A DNA stretch of 64,000 nt from Thermoplasma volcanium GSS1 (GTDB lineage Archaea; Thermoplasmatota; Thermoplasmata; Thermoplasmatales; Thermoplasmataceae): contig NC_002689.2 in NCBI RefSeq assembly GCF_000011185.1, positions 1,116,001 to 1,180,000 on the forward strand, in the 5' to 3' direction. The translations under genes were made by a program, and so were the position numbers. Shown here in pieces: positions 47,218-57,263 of the stretch. A model generated the notes under the pieces. The model was not told the origin of the DNA and ran no database searches. It saw nothing but the letters and a program-made list of their open reading frames with translations. How positions within the stretch are numbered: position 1 is the stretch's first letter; each line of letters begins with the position of its first letter.

Positions 47218-48254
47218 GATATCACCCCTAATGTTAGGAAGCCTGCCCATATTAGATTTATAATTGCAATGGGCAAAAGTATCTTCCAACCAAAGTTAAC
47301 AAAACGATCAATTCTTATTCTAGGCATTGAAAGCCATATTAAGAAGGAAATAAGAACCATGATGAGCCCTTTTATGAGCAAATAAATAAAGCCAGCGTAG
47401 GATGAATAGGGCCCATTATAGCCACCAAGGTATAAAAGCGAAATCACAAGAGAACCGAGGAATATGCTTCCAAACATTCCCATGTAGAAGAGACCAAATC
47501 TCATCCCTGAATATTCAGTTGAATACCCTGATACTATTTCACTGTCACTTTCTGATAAATCGAACGGGGTGTAAGAAGATCTTGCTATCATGGCCACCAT
47601 AAATACGAAAAGACCTAAGGGCTGAAGAATGCCGAATGGTATGAATTGAGTTGAAACCAGTGAAGAAAATTCTAATGGTGTCTTATTTACAGCTGAATCC
47701 ATCATTACCAGTGCAATAGCACTCAGCATCATCGGCACTTCGAATGAAACGTCCTTAGCAACACCACGCATTGCACCTAGAAGGGCGTATTTGTTGTGTG
47801 AACTTATTCCTGCTAATATTTCACCTATTGGCATCATAGCAATTGCACCAAAGAACAGGATAAGTGAGACATCCGAGTGGGTTATTGTTAATGATCCGAT
47901 CCAGTAAAAATCTCCATACGGTATTAAAATAAAGCCGACTACCAGACCAATAAAAACAATGTATGGAGCGGTCTTATAGGCAAAATCATCTCTTAACTTG
48001 GGAAGTATAGATTCTTTGCCAACTAACTTTATTGCATCAGCTATCAACTGTAAGCTTCCGAACTTACCTACTCTATTGGGCCCATATCTTAGCTGCAACC
48101 TAGCCATGTATTTCCTGAACAAGTATATCATCGCTATTAAGGAGACGAAAACAAATATTAGAAAGAATATCGTTTCGAATATATACGCCAGGAAATACGA
48201 AGCGTAGTGGCCCGTTATTTGAAAGAAGAGCTGCAACCTAAGCAGTATGTTCAT
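47214..48254 (-). CDS. nuoH: complex I / Fpo-like subunit H
   Basis: A 346-residue protein with eight spans. Family motifs are LQLRYGPNRVGKFGSLQLIADAIKL, ALLGAMRGVAKDVSFEVPM (charged residues of the quinone funnel) and YTPFDLSESDSEIVSGYSTEYSGM. It forms the quinone-binding junction with NuoB and NuoD. It overlaps nuoD by 4 nt at its start. Confidence 0.95.
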   Translation of the reverse strand: MNILLRLQLFFQITGHYASYFLAYIFETIFFLIFVFVSLIAMIYLFRKYMARLQLRYGPNRVGKFGSLQLIADAIKLVGKESILPKLRDDFAYKTAPYIVFIGLVVGFILIPYGDFYWIGSLTITHSDVSLILFFGAIAMMPIGEILAGISSHNKYALLGAMRGVAKDVSFEVPMMLSAIALVMMDSAVNKTPLEFSSLVSTQFIPFGILQPLGLFVFMVAMIARSSYTPFDLSESDSEIVSGYSTEYSGMRFGLFYMGMFGSIFLGSLVISLLYLGGYNGPYSSYAGFIYLLIKGLIMVLISFLIWLSMPRIRIDRFVNFGWKILLPIAIINLIWAGFLTLGVIS

Positions 48255-49360
48255 CTATCCACCTCCCCGAAAACGAGATCTATAGAACCGCCTATGGAAA
48301 TAAGATCGGCAATCATCTGTCCTTTAGCAAGTGCTGGTAGGACTGAAAGGTTCTTAAAAGTAGGGCTTCTAACACGCACCCTGTAAGGCCTCAGCGATCC
48401 ATCTCCAACAATATACACCCCGAACTCGCCTTTCGGCGATTCGGTTCTTGCATAAACTTCTCCCTGCCCACGCAACCTGATCATCAAAGGCTTTTTCGCC
48501 TTCTGATTAAAGTAAGGGCCTGCCGGCAGTTTCTGTATCGTTTGATCTATTATTTTAACGGACTGCCTCATCTCCTCTATCCTAACTAAAAACCTGGCTA
48601 GGTTATCACCCTTGAAAGAGACAGGGATATCGAAATTAACTTTATCATATACTAAATAGGGTTCTGCCTTTCTAACATCGTACTCAACGCCAGAAGCCCT
48701 CAGCATAGGACCAGTGACGCCATAATCTATAGCCATCTCCTTTGATAGTATACCTACTCCTTTGGTTCTTGATAAAAATATATCATTCTTTACGAACAGA
48801 TTAGCAATCATGTTCAGCTCCTTTGGAAATTCTGTTATAAACTGTTTTATGTGATCTAGAGCTTCGTCTGTAACGTCTTGGTATACGCCACCTATACTCA
48901 TATAATTTAGCTGCTGCCTTGATCCAGATACCTCTGTGAATATCTTCAGAATCTTCTCCCTCTCTTTGAAGCAGTAGAAGAAAGGTGTCAGCATACCAAG
49001 GTCCAGACCAAAGGCCCCAAGCCAGACAAGATGGCTTGCTATCCTATTTAATTCACCCATCATTACTCTGATCCACTTTGCCCTGCCTGGCGGCTCTACG
49101 TCAAGCAATTTTTCTGCCGCTTCTAAGTATCCAATTTCCATGTTCATAGCAGCAACATAATCCATACGGTCAAAGTAGATCATATTGTCGCAATAAAATT
49201 GCAGCTCACAGATCTTCTCTGCATTCCTGTGCAGGTATCCTATAATTGGTTCAACGTCCTTAACAATTTCACCGTCTAGCTTAACTTTGAGCCTTAATAC
49301 GCCGTGCATTGATGGATGCTGCGGTCCAAAGTTTACCTCTGTCCACTCTTCCATTACCAA
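48251..49360 (-). CDS. nuoD: complex I / Fpo-like subunit D (49-kDa type)
   Basis: A 369-residue subunit. NFGPQHPSMHGVLRL is the conserved N-terminal quinone-site segment. YLHRNAEKICE and the C-terminal SIGGSIDLVFGEVDR are family marks. The [NiFe]-hydrogenase-type cysteines are absent, as in all complex I. It forms the quinone site with NuoB. It overlaps nuoC by 7 nt and nuoH by 4 nt. Confidence 0.95.
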   Translation of the reverse strand: MVMEEWTEVNFGPQHPSMHGVLRLKVKLDGEIVKDVEPIIGYLHRNAEKICELQFYCDNMIYFDRMDYVAAMNMEIGYLEAAEKLLDVEPPGRAKWIRVMMGELNRIASHLVWLGAFGLDLGMLTPFFYCFKEREKILKIFTEVSGSRQQLNYMSIGGVYQDVTDEALDHIKQFITEFPKELNMIANLFVKNDIFLSRTKGVGILSKEMAIDYGVTGPMLRASGVEYDVRKAEPYLVYDKVNFDIPVSFKGDNLARFLVRIEEMRQSVKIIDQTIQKLPAGPYFNQKAKKPLMIRLRGQGEVYARTESPKGEFGVYIVGDGSLRPYRVRVRSPTFKNLSVLPALAKGQMIADLISIGGSIDLVFGEVDR

Positions 49361-49809
49361 CCGCCCTCCGGGTCAAATGTAACGTAATCGTTTCCTTCTT
49401 CGTCCATGTTCACATACTGCGCTTTGCTAAGGTCATAATTTTTCCTGAGTGGATGGCCAACCCAACCCTCGGGAAGAAAGAGCCTCTTAAGATAGGGATG
49501 ACCATCGAATACTATCCCTACCAGATCGTATTCTTCTCTTTCATCCCAGTTCGCGGCATTCCACAATGGAGTTAAGCTAGGTACGTGGTTATCCGTTGTC
49601 TCGGTTTTTACTATTATATACTCGTTCTTCTCGAGATTATATAGATGATAAACAACTTCTATATGGTCTACGTAATCTACCCCCGTAGTAAGGGATAGAT
49701 TATATCCTTGTGCCTTAAGATCCCTCATCAAAGCGAGGAGATTTTCTTTTGCGACTTTGATTATCCTCCTTCCGTCCTTTCCTTTTTCTTCGCCGAGTAT
49801 ATCTACCAT
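49354..49809 (-). CDS. nuoC: complex I / Fpo-like subunit C (30-kDa type)
   Basis: A 151-residue subunit. The C-terminal signature is WDEREEYDLVGIVFDGHPYLKRLFLPEGWVGHPLRK, with the conserved ERE-x-D-x2-G and HP-x-L-x-R. It is separate from NuoD (no CD fusion). One-base overlap with nuoB and 7 nt with nuoD. Confidence 0.95.
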   Translation of the reverse strand: MVDILGEEKGKDGRRIIKVAKENLLALMRDLKAQGYNLSLTTGVDYVDHIEVVYHLYNLEKNEYIIVKTETTDNHVPSLTPLWNAANWDEREEYDLVGIVFDGHPYLKRLFLPEGWVGHPLRKNYDLSKAQYVNMDEEGNDYVTFDPEGGW

Positions 49810-50282
49810 TATCTATCAGCCTCCCCCCTTATCTTCTTTTGAAGTAGTATTATGCCATTTGTAAGCGCTTCTGGTGTAGGTGGGCATCCCGGCACATAAA
49901 CATCGACAGGAACGACCTTATCAACACCCAAAACTACGGAATAACCTTGGTTATACGGGCCGCCTTGTATAACACATACGCCCTGTGCTATGACGTATTT
50001 TGGATATGGCATTTCGTCGTATATTCTTCTTACCCTGGGTGCCATTTTCTTCGTGACAGTTCCAGACACTATCATCAGGTCTGACTGCCTAGGGGAATTT
50101 CTAAATATTTCACTACCGAATCGAGAAATATCCATATCAGAAGCCTGTATTGCCATCATCTCTATGGCGCAGCAGGCTAATCCAAATGTCAATGGCCAGA
50201 GAGAATTGCTCCTAGCCCATTCGTAAGCTTGTTCAACCGTAGTTGTTACAATACCAACATCTCCCGTCTTTATTTCAACCAC
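49809..50282 (-). CDS. nuoB: complex I / Fpo-like subunit B (N2 cluster)
   Basis: A 157-residue subunit. The N2 cluster ligands C37-C38 (FGLACCAIE), C103 (GVCVIQGG) and C133 ([11 protein letters not shown]) are all present. It passes electrons to quinone. It overlaps nuoA by 13 nt. The order A-B-C-D-H-I-J-K-L-M-N lacks E, F and G, as in methanogen Fpo. Confidence 0.95.
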   Translation of the reverse strand: MVEIKTGDVGIVTTTVEQAYEWARSNSLWPLTFGLACCAIEMMAIQASDMDISRFGSEIFRNSPRQSDLMIVSGTVTKKMAPRVRRIYDEMPYPKYVIAQGVCVIQGGPYNQGYSVVLGVDKVVPVDVYVPGCPPTPEALTNGIILLQKKIRGEADR

Positions 50283-50704
50283 CTCATATAACCAAGTTTA
50301 AAGGCGTAATAAACAGCAAACAGTGGCATGGCAAGGAAAATCAAGGTTTCTATGAATGGAATGAGCCCTAGAGATTTAAAGTCATAAGCCCATGGAAATA
50401 AAAGAAGCATATCAACGTCAAAAACTACGAAAAGCAAAACAACGATGTAATATTGGTTTATGGATGGCCTTCCCCATATTTCTCTAGCCACTTCCCCACT
50501 CTCATATGGTTCGAGATACCTTTGATCTTCACCGGGCGGGGTATCCTCATACGCAGCTTTTTTTAGTATATCTTCAGTCCTTAGACTTATCTTGTTATCC
50601 CCGTACCTGTTCGCACCCAAAGCAGGCAGAATCTTGAAGCCGAAAATCAAGGCAAGCGGAAGGACTACAATGATTATAAGCAACGGAATATACCCGTCTA
50701 ACAT
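50270..50704 (-). CDS. nuoA: complex I / Fpo-like subunit A
   Basis: A 144-residue subunit with three spans. The conserved segment [25 protein letters not shown] is present. The frame opens at an ATG at 50725, but the only TATA-like box (TTATATA, around 50727-50735) is too close to it. The box lies about 25 nt upstream of a second ATG at 50704 ([10 protein letters not shown]), which makes that a normal leaderless start. The first gene of the nuo operon. Confidence 0.9.
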   Translation of the reverse strand: MLDGYIPLLIIIVVLPLALIFGFKILPALGANRYGDNKISLRTEDILKKAAYEDTPPGEDQRYLEPYESGEVAREIWGRPSINQYYIVVLLFVVFDVDMLLLFPWAYDFKSLGLIPFIETLIFLAMPLFAVYYAFKLGYMRWLK

Positions 50705-50726
50705 ATTAAGAGTATCGTTTGACATT

Positions 50727-50735
50727 ATATAAGAT
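50727..50735 (-). promoter_or_regulatory. TATA-like box of the nuo operon
   Basis: On the minus strand the sequence is CTTATATA, directly before the first ATG and about 25-30 nt before the second (50704). In archaea transcription starts about 25 nt after the TATA box, so this box fits a leaderless nuoA message from 50704. Confidence 0.5.
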
Positions 50736-50950
50736 TTCTTTTTAGGAAATACTATCGCACGGCTTATGACGTTTATCGATATATTTTGATTGAGAAATAT
50801 CAGAATGGTTTTACTTCATTTCGTTTAATATTCTTTTTACGTTTACTGTTATGCTATTCTAAACAAGATTAAACGAATTTATGCTTATACAGTTATTTTT
50901 ACGAATGTTGAATTTAAACATACTAATTTAAATGTGGGGAATATAATAAT

Positions 50951-52747
50951 TCAGCCCAAGCACTCAATTGCCATACTTGGATCAAATATCCTATCGGTGT
51001 TCTTTTTCAACACGCTTACTACGTTTGCCTTAGTAATTGTTATACCGGATTTCTTCAATTTATCTATGATCTCGCAGATTTCGTCCTTAGTCAGTTCGAT
51101 CAGCCTCTCATCTGAAACAATCAAGGCGGGGTCTTTATTTTCGCTAAATAATATCTCTAGCGCCTTTTCCACTTGGTATCTATCAAATTTTCTGTCTGAC
51201 ATTAACCTTACAAGAACAAATATTAAATTGTTATCGAATTTTTTGGCATATTTTTTCTCTAGGTACGGTATTATTTGAGTCAATACTCTAGCCGATTCTC
51301 TTGGGTCTAAGTATGTCGACAATTCTTCTAATTCCTGTATCTTCATATCCGAAGCCAACGACTCGGCGACTTGTTTTGAAATGCCGTACTTTGTAATTAT
51401 AGAGCTAACAAGATCCTCAAATCCCACAGACTTTATTTTATCACTCTTCTGCAGAATATCTTTGCTTACGGCAATTACGGGTATGTCTGTTTCAGGATAC
51501 ATCCTGTCCTTTCCAGGCATCGGCCGTAGAAATACAGTTGAATCTTCAGTTGGCCCTCTAGTCTCACTTAGATCCAAAGAAATCAATTTTTCTATTCTGT
51601 TAGCAATTTCCTCCTCAATGATCCCGATTTTCTCTTGCGGAGAAAGGAGAATTATTACGCCATCCAATTCATCCTTTTGTAAACGATCATAGATTGGTTG
51701 AATATCCGATTCCTTAAGACCATATCCGGGTAATTCATCTGAATGCAAGAGTCCTTTTAATCCATAAGCACGAACTAAATCTGCGAGCTCTTTGCCTAGC
51801 CTATATTCTCCAGATTTGAGGGTTCCTGCTAGGTTAGTGCAAAGCGCTGCATAAGCCCGACCCGTTTTTAATCCAGAATTGACCACTTTTGAGCTTGTAT
51901 TCACAAGCAGATCCGTTACATCTATAAAGTAGAATCTTGAACGGTCAAAGCCCCCTCTAAGTTTTATTAGATCTGAAGCTTTTTTGAGCATATCCTGCCT
52001 TTGTATCTCATACTTAAGAACTTCCTTTATTTGTGAAAGTTTAGATACTCCCTTTATTTCAACGCGGCCGAATCCCATGGAAAAGTTTACATCTTGCCTT
52101 ACAGAATCTGGAGCTTTTCTAGATTTTCCAGTAGATATAACGTAGTATCCGATCTTTTTTGCAACCTCAACCGCATGCTCTTCATCAATTATGTCGGGCT
52201 CAGTTGAAATTTCTATAAGAGGAATGCCTAGCCGATCAAGCGAATATACTACCGTTCCTTCCTTTTCTTCTATTTTTCTTGCGGCGTCTTCTTCCAGACA
52301 CACTGTGGAAATTCTGACCTTTCCCTTGCTTGTCTCAATATACCCGTTTATGCCGATTATAGCCGTACGCTGAAAACCCGATGTGTTTGAACCATCGATC
52401 ACTATTTTCCGCATGTAAGTTATATAATCTAGGATATCGCAATTTAAGGCTCGGGCCACAGAAATTGCAGTCGCAATGGCATCTTCGTTAGGCATCTTTG
52501 GCGGATCTTCATCGCATTCAACTAGGCAGGAATTATCTGTTACCACATATTCAAAAGTCCTGGATCTTTCACTTTCATATTTAGCTGCTGCATCTATCCT
52601 TCCCATCTCGCTCTCTGATACATGGAGATGCCTCTCAAATCTGTATTTTTCTGTACCTGATGTTTCAACGGGACATCTACAAAAAAGTTTCCCAGTATTT
52701 AACTGGAAGTGGATTTCGAGCCCGATCTTTATATTTCGATGAGTCAT
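50951..52747 (-). CDS. gatE: glutamyl-tRNA(Gln) amidotransferase subunit E
   Basis: A 598-residue GatB/E family protein. The core kinase-amidotransferase motif starts KIGLEIHFQLNTGKLFCRCP, with CLEEDAARK and GSNTSGFQRT. The AspRS-like insertion (about 250-400) that distinguishes GatE from GatB is present, and a YqeY-like tail ends it. Subunit E phosphorylates Glu-tRNA(Gln) and uses ammonia from GatD. It overlaps gatD by 4 nt. Confidence 0.95.
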   Translation of the reverse strand: MTHRNIKIGLEIHFQLNTGKLFCRCPVETSGTEKYRFERHLHVSESEMGRIDAAAKYESERSRTFEYVVTDNSCLVECDEDPPKMPNEDAIATAISVARALNCDILDYITYMRKIVIDGSNTSGFQRTAIIGINGYIETSKGKVRISTVCLEEDAARKIEEKEGTVVYSLDRLGIPLIEISTEPDIIDEEHAVEVAKKIGYYVISTGKSRKAPDSVRQDVNFSMGFGRVEIKGVSKLSQIKEVLKYEIQRQDMLKKASDLIKLRGGFDRSRFYFIDVTDLLVNTSSKVVNSGLKTGRAYAALCTNLAGTLKSGEYRLGKELADLVRAYGLKGLLHSDELPGYGLKESDIQPIYDRLQKDELDGVIILLSPQEKIGIIEEEIANRIEKLISLDLSETRGPTEDSTVFLRPMPGKDRMYPETDIPVIAVSKDILQKSDKIKSVGFEDLVSSIITKYGISKQVAESLASDMKIQELEELSTYLDPRESARVLTQIIPYLEKKYAKKFDNNLIFVLVRLMSDRKFDRYQVEKALEILFSENKDPALIVSDERLIELTKDEICEIIDKLKKSGITITKANVVSVLKKNTDRIFDPSMAIECLG

Positions 52748-53964
52748 ATATACACCTCTCTTGGAATCAATCTGTTAAGTATTTCTCCCCTTAAATTCCG
52801 GTTGAACACATTTATGAATTCTTCTCTTCCATAGTTCCCAAGTGTAAACATAGCCTTTACATAGGCTACCTCTGGAACCATATCTCCGGCAGATATAACT
52901 CCAGCTGCGATTAATTCTCTTCCAGTAGAATAGACGTTCATATCGACAGAGCCGTATATGCACTGTGAGGTCATTATTGCGAAATTTCCATCTTTCGTGA
53001 AATTTTTGAATACAGGTATTAAGTCCTTTGCAATATGCCCCAATCCAGTTCCCATTATAACTACTGCGTGTTTGCCCTCGATCATATTCTCCACATCGCT
53101 AGCCACCAACCCAGGATGGAAATATATGATTGAAACTTTCTCGTCCAAATGATCGAGCAGTAAGTTTTCTTCCTCTGCTTTTCTGTAATCTGAGAAAAAC
53201 CTTACTGAGGATGTGTACTCAGCAAGATGGACGGTATCTATACTCTCGAACGCATCTCTTCTAGATGTATGCATTTTTCTTGAACGTACAGCTCTATGTA
53301 AAACTATAGAACCATCTGAAATGCCCTTATGCATAGCTATTCCGACTTCGCCAAGGTCTGTTGCCGCAAAATTAATAGCACCCTCCATATTTTCTTTTGT
53401 GTCCGAACTAGGTCTATCCGAGCTCCTCTGCGATCCAACAAATATTATTGGCTGGGCCAGGCGCTCAAACATAAAGGCTAAGGCAGAGGAAGTATAGCTC
53501 ATGGTATCAGTTCCATGCGATACAACAATACCACTAGAATGCTTAGTTTCGTCCATAACCTTTCTTGCAAGATGAATCCAGTCAGCAGGCTTCATGTTCT
53601 CACTTAGTTGATTCATCACGTTCACTACCCTTATGTTAAACTTTGATTCTAGCTCGGTTCCCCCAAATAGAAGCCTAGGATCGGATACAGGCTTTACTGC
53701 TCCAGTCTCATAATCAACCCTACTGGCTATAGTCCCACCTGTAGCGAGTATGCTTATGCTTTTTTCACCAGTCCCAAAACTTTCTACTTCAGTCTTTTTT
53801 TCTTTCTTTTCCTCTATAGTAACTCTTGATAAGATCTCAACTTCAGATCTATCAAAGGTAAGGTTATAACCATTATCTGCCTTTATAGTTATGAGACCAT
53901 TTGCTTCATTAATTAATATACCCCTTACCTTGGCATTTTTATATATGATCTCTACATTCTGCAT
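52744..53964 (-). CDS. gatD: glutamyl-tRNA(Gln) amidotransferase subunit D (asparaginase-like)
   Basis: A 406-residue protein. The N-terminal ~75 residues form a small beta-barrel (NAKVRGILINEANGLITIKADNG). An L-asparaginase I-like domain follows, with catalytic Thr in ILATGGTIASRV, the second Thr and Asp in VSHGTDTMSYT, and a Lys in the next helix. It releases ammonia for GatE. The TATA-like TTATTTAATACG is about 25 nt before the ATG, so the gatD-gatE message is leaderless. Confidence 0.95.
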   Translation of the reverse strand: MQNVEIIYKNAKVRGILINEANGLITIKADNGYNLTFDRSEVEILSRVTIEEKKEKKTEVESFGTGEKSISILATGGTIASRVDYETGAVKPVSDPRLLFGGTELESKFNIRVVNVMNQLSENMKPADWIHLARKVMDETKHSSGIVVSHGTDTMSYTSSALAFMFERLAQPIIFVGSQRSSDRPSSDTKENMEGAINFAATDLGEVGIAMHKGISDGSIVLHRAVRSRKMHTSRRDAFESIDTVHLAEYTSSVRFFSDYRKAEEENLLLDHLDEKVSIIYFHPGLVASDVENMIEGKHAVVIMGTGLGHIAKDLIPVFKNFTKDGNFAIMTSQCIYGSVDMNVYSTGRELIAAGVISAGDMVPEVAYVKAMFTLGNYGREEFINVFNRNLRGEILNRLIPREVYI

Positions 53965-54046
53965 ATCTCGTAATTCATAACGTATTAAATAAGTGTGGTA
54001 TCAGGCTAAATTTAATAAGGTCTTTAACATAATATTCATAGGATCT

Positions 54047-54820
54047 ATGATATTCGTCGGCTGTTCAGGCTGGTCTTATGAGGAATGGAATGGCGTATTC
54101 TATCCAAAAAGTAAAATAAATAAGCTAAAATTCTATTCCACTATGTTCAATACGGTCGAAGTCAATTCAACATTTTACAGAGAAATAAATAATGATATTA
54201 TAAATAGATGGATAGAAACAGTAAGAGGAAAAAATTTCATTTTTTCAATAAAAGTTCCTCAGAATATAACGCATAAGGCCATATTAGAGAAAGATAGCAA
54301 TTCTAAAAGCCTATACGAAACATTCATTGACAAAACTGTTAGGCCGATAAGAAACGCTAGAATGCTTGGGGCTGTCCTTGTACAGCTTCCACCTAGTTTT
54401 AATTCAAATTTACAGACAGAACTTCTTGATACCATATGCTGTGAAAACGAATACAGGACCGCTGTAGAAGTAAGAAATAAAGATCTCTATTCAAATGAGG
54501 AGCTCAGGAAAGAGTTAGAAAAGAGGGGTATCGCAATAGTCGACGTGGATAGCACAGAGCATCCCTTATCCAATCTCAACTCTGGCTTGAAATGGTCTTA
54601 TGTAAGGCTCCATGGAAGGGCTCAGTTGGGATGGAAGTCACAAAACCCATACGATTACCGTTACTCGGAGCAAGAAATTTCAGACCTCTCATCGAAGATT
54701 ATGGCGAAGAATTACGATGAAATATTCGTATATTTTAACAATCACCCAAGAGGAAGCGCACCGATCAACGCATTGAAGATGGCCTCCTGCTTGGGAATTA
54801 GTAATAATTGGTTTTTTTAA
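54047..54820 (+). CDS. DUF72 family protein
   Basis: A 257-residue TIM-barrel-like DUF72 protein. The opening FVGCSGWSYEEWNGVFYP, then FNTVEVNSTFYR, FIFSIKVPQNITH, and VRLHGRAQLGW are the family signatures. The family's activity is not established; structures show a barrel with a polar cavity. The frame is open from an ATG at 53993, but family similarity starts at 54047. It is divergent from gatD, and its end overlaps the acyl-CoA dehydrogenase gene by 23 nt. Confidence 0.88.
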   Translation: MIFVGCSGWSYEEWNGVFYPKSKINKLKFYSTMFNTVEVNSTFYREINNDIINRWIETVRGKNFIFSIKVPQNITHKAILEKDSNSKSLYETFIDKTVRPIRNARMLGAVLVQLPPSFNSNLQTELLDTICCENEYRTAVEVRNKDLYSNEELRKELEKRGIAIVDVDSTEHPLSNLNSGLKWSYVRLHGRAQLGWKSQNPYDYRYSEQEISDLSSKIMAKNYDEIFVYFNNHPRGSAPINALKMASCLGISNNWFF

Positions 54821-55952
54821 GTAGCTCTTTTGCTATTACAAGCCTCTGTATTTGGTTTGTTCCCTCGTATATTTGTGTAATTTTTGAGTCTCTCATATGC
54901 CTTTCGGCGTCCAGATCTACCGTATATCCGTATCCTCCAAACAACTGCAGCGCATCAGTAGTTACACGTACCGCAACGTCAGAGGCTTTTAGCTTTGCCA
55001 TAGCAGATATTTCAATGGTATCTTCTTTATGCTGCCATTTCTCAGCAGCCACATAGGTTAAATATCTCGCTGCCTCTATCTCCGTTGCCATATCGGCTAT
55101 CATAAACTGTATTCCTTCGAAACTAGATATAGTAGTACCAAACTGCTTTCTCTGCTTAATGTAATCCATAGCTTCAGCGAATGCCTCCTCGGCAATACCT
55201 AGTGCCTGAGCAGCTATGCCAATTCTTCCAGCATCAAGCGTCTCCATTATTACCTTGAACCCGCCATTCAGTTCACCTACTATATTTTCGGCTGGAACCT
55301 CCATATCCTCAAAAACAAGCTCAACTGTACTTGATCCCCTTATGCCCATCTTGTGTATATCCCTACTTATTTTTAGGCCAGGCGTATTGGCGTCGACTAC
55401 GAACGCAGTTATTCCTTTATGTCTTTTTCCAGGATCAGTTACGGCATCGAAAACGAAGAAGTCAGAGATTCGCCCGTTGGATATGAATATTTTATCGCCA
55501 TTAATTATATATTTATCTCCTCTCTTCTCAGCAGTAGTTGAGATGCCAGCAGCATCACTACCAGCTCCCGGCTCAGTAATTGCTAGACCGCCAACTGAAC
55601 CAGATGCAACCCTAGTAAGATACCTCTTCTTGAGATCTTCCGAACCAAACATTATTATTGGTTCAGCGAACAATGTTAATGCACCGTCTAAGACAAGAGC
55701 TGTGCTTGGGCAAGCCTTGGAAATTTCCTCTATGGCACGGATCAAAAAGGGAAAACTCATCCCAAGCCCACCATATTCCTTCGGTATGTAAGTCGCAAAA
55801 AACCCAAGCTGTTTCATTCGATCGATTATCTCCCTGGGAACTTCCATCTTAGCGTCAATTTCTTTCGCTCTCGGCTTGAGCTCCTCTTGTGCAAATTTTT
55901 TAACGTAAGTAAGAACCATCTCTTCTTCAGGTGAAACTCCGAAATTTGCCAT
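54798..55952 (-). CDS. acyl-CoA dehydrogenase
   Basis: A 384-residue ACAD. FAD and substrate motifs are LAITEPGAGSDAAGI and the signature-like LFGGYGYTVDLDAERHMRDSKITQIYEGTNQIQ, with the catalytic Glu in YEGT (short-chain type position). It introduces the 2,3-double bond of acyl-CoA and would pass electrons to ETF. The upstream extension to 56042 is rejected because family similarity starts at 55952, and a TATA-like AATTAATAAAG lies about 25-30 nt upstream. Confidence 0.94.
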   Translation of the reverse strand: MANFGVSPEEEMVLTYVKKFAQEELKPRAKEIDAKMEVPREIIDRMKQLGFFATYIPKEYGGLGMSFPFLIRAIEEISKACPSTALVLDGALTLFAEPIIMFGSEDLKKRYLTRVASGSVGGLAITEPGAGSDAAGISTTAEKRGDKYIINGDKIFISNGRISDFFVFDAVTDPGKRHKGITAFVVDANTPGLKISRDIHKMGIRGSSTVELVFEDMEVPAENIVGELNGGFKVIMETLDAGRIGIAAQALGIAEEAFAEAMDYIKQRKQFGTTISSFEGIQFMIADMATEIEAARYLTYVAAEKWQHKEDTIEISAMAKLKASDVAVRVTTDALQLFGGYGYTVDLDAERHMRDSKITQIYEGTNQIQRLVIAKELLKKTNYY

Positions 55953-56229
55953 AGCGTAACAACATTGTTGCTTTATTAATTTTATTTTCGGTATTCTGAG
56001 GTTGCCAATCTGGGCCGATTCTATTCCTCGCTTCCTTGACAAATTTAAATGCGATGGCTATCACAAATTTAGCATTATTGTCAACTTTACCATATACAGC
56101 TAAAATCGTATAGGAATGATACAGTAAAAGACTGGAAAGCGAGGATGTTAATTAGTCAAAAATTGTTAAACGTATTTGATGAAACCCTTATTTCAACTTC
56201 TATTTGTATATGCATTTAAAGAACTATGA

Positions 56230-57228
56230 TCATAAGAAATCGGCCCTCCCAGATGAAACAAGGAATATGGCCACGTATTGAGGGACTCTATTCCTACCTG
56301 GAGGTAGATCTATTTTATAGTCAAGTAAACGTAATTTCCTCGTTTTTTCATGTACGTTTATATCGTAATCACCTTCTAAAAAAATCTTTGGTATTGCATC
56401 TGATAGAGGATCAAAGTCATCAAATTTGTCCAGATCTACCTCTTTTACCATCATTCCGCTCTTTCCGTGGAGACTTTGGGGCATTCTTATCAATCTATGT
56501 ATATCGTAAGTAACGGGAGCGTCAACCATGGTTGCATTATGACTTTTTACTTGATCAATGGCTCTTTCTATTTGCTTTTGTGATATTTTCTCTGCGTTTA
56601 TTCCCAATTCATATAACTTACTGATAACATCCTTAATCCAACCACCAGGTCTCTTTTCCCCCGTTTTCAATGCTTTATCAATTACGGAAATTGAAAGACT
56701 GTTTCCACTTACGTAGTCAGTTATTTCACGTCTTGCGTCCGATCCAAGCGGATAGACATCTTCACTTGAAACATGGACGTGGTATCCTCTGCTTCCAGAA
56801 AAATAAATTCGTATGTCCTTTTCGCTTATACCGAGATCAGAAACTAAAAATTTGTTTACTAGACGTTTAGTCTGTTCTTTTATTGAATTTAGCATCTCTT
56901 CGTACGTCATCTTTTCGGCGCCTGGTAAATGATCTGAATCTAGATCGAAGATTAGGTCTGCGCCTTCCCATATCTTCTCCGGCATCTTCTTCTCGTCCGG
57001 TTTTTTATAATAGGCTGCAGAACTGTAGACGTGCCTTGGTACAGTGGTCCTTAACATATTGTTAAGCTCGAACTTGTTTGAAAGATGCATATGTCTAATG
57101 ATTTCCCCCTCAAACGTCATAAATCCCACTTCTCTTTTTGTTATTAATGCAGGGGGATCGATATCCGTGGATCTGTAATATTTCTCAAACAACAGTTTTA
57201 ACTTCTCTTCAGACACAAAGTCACGCAT
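56230..57228 (-). CDS. priS: DNA primase small (catalytic) subunit PriS
   Basis: A 332-residue archaeo-eukaryotic primase. The catalytic aspartates lie in DLIFDLDSDHLPG, the nucleotide site in YFSGSRGYHVHVSSE, and the third acidic residue region in YDIHRLIRMPQSLHGKSG. It makes RNA/DNA primers with PriL, which I do not find here. A TTG at 57231 precedes the ATG at 57228; the ATG is more likely. The promoter is shared head-to-head with the sedolisin gene. Confidence 0.94.
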   Translation of the reverse strand: MRDFVSEEKLKLLFEKYYRSTDIDPPALITKREVGFMTFEGEIIRHMHLSNKFELNNMLRTTVPRHVYSSAAYYKKPDEKKMPEKIWEGADLIFDLDSDHLPGAEKMTYEEMLNSIKEQTKRLVNKFLVSDLGISEKDIRIYFSGSRGYHVHVSSEDVYPLGSDARREITDYVSGNSLSISVIDKALKTGEKRPGGWIKDVISKLYELGINAEKISQKQIERAIDQVKSHNATMVDAPVTYDIHRLIRMPQSLHGKSGMMVKEVDLDKFDDFDPLSDAIPKIFLEGDYDINVHEKTRKLRLLDYKIDLPPGRNRVPQYVAIFLVSSGRADFL

Positions 57229-57263
57229 CAATATCCGATAACAATATTAATTATATTTGCAAT
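57229..57263. promoter_or_regulatory. compact divergent promoter between priS and the sedolisin gene
   Basis: Only about 35 bp separate the two start codons. A near-symmetric A/T core, AATATTAATTATATTT (57243-57258), lies about 20-25 nt from the priS ATG on one side and from the ATG at 57273 on the other. One TATA region could serve both directions. Confidence 0.45.

Noticed and set aside
47218-47289. 24-residue upstream extension of nuoI inside nuoH
   Set aside because: Does not match the family, while a GTG with a ribosome site and 4-nt overlap does.
55960-55970. odd palindrome CAACATTGTTG before the acyl-CoA dehydrogenase start
   Set aside because: Arms of only 5 bp; expected often by chance in A/T-rich promoters.
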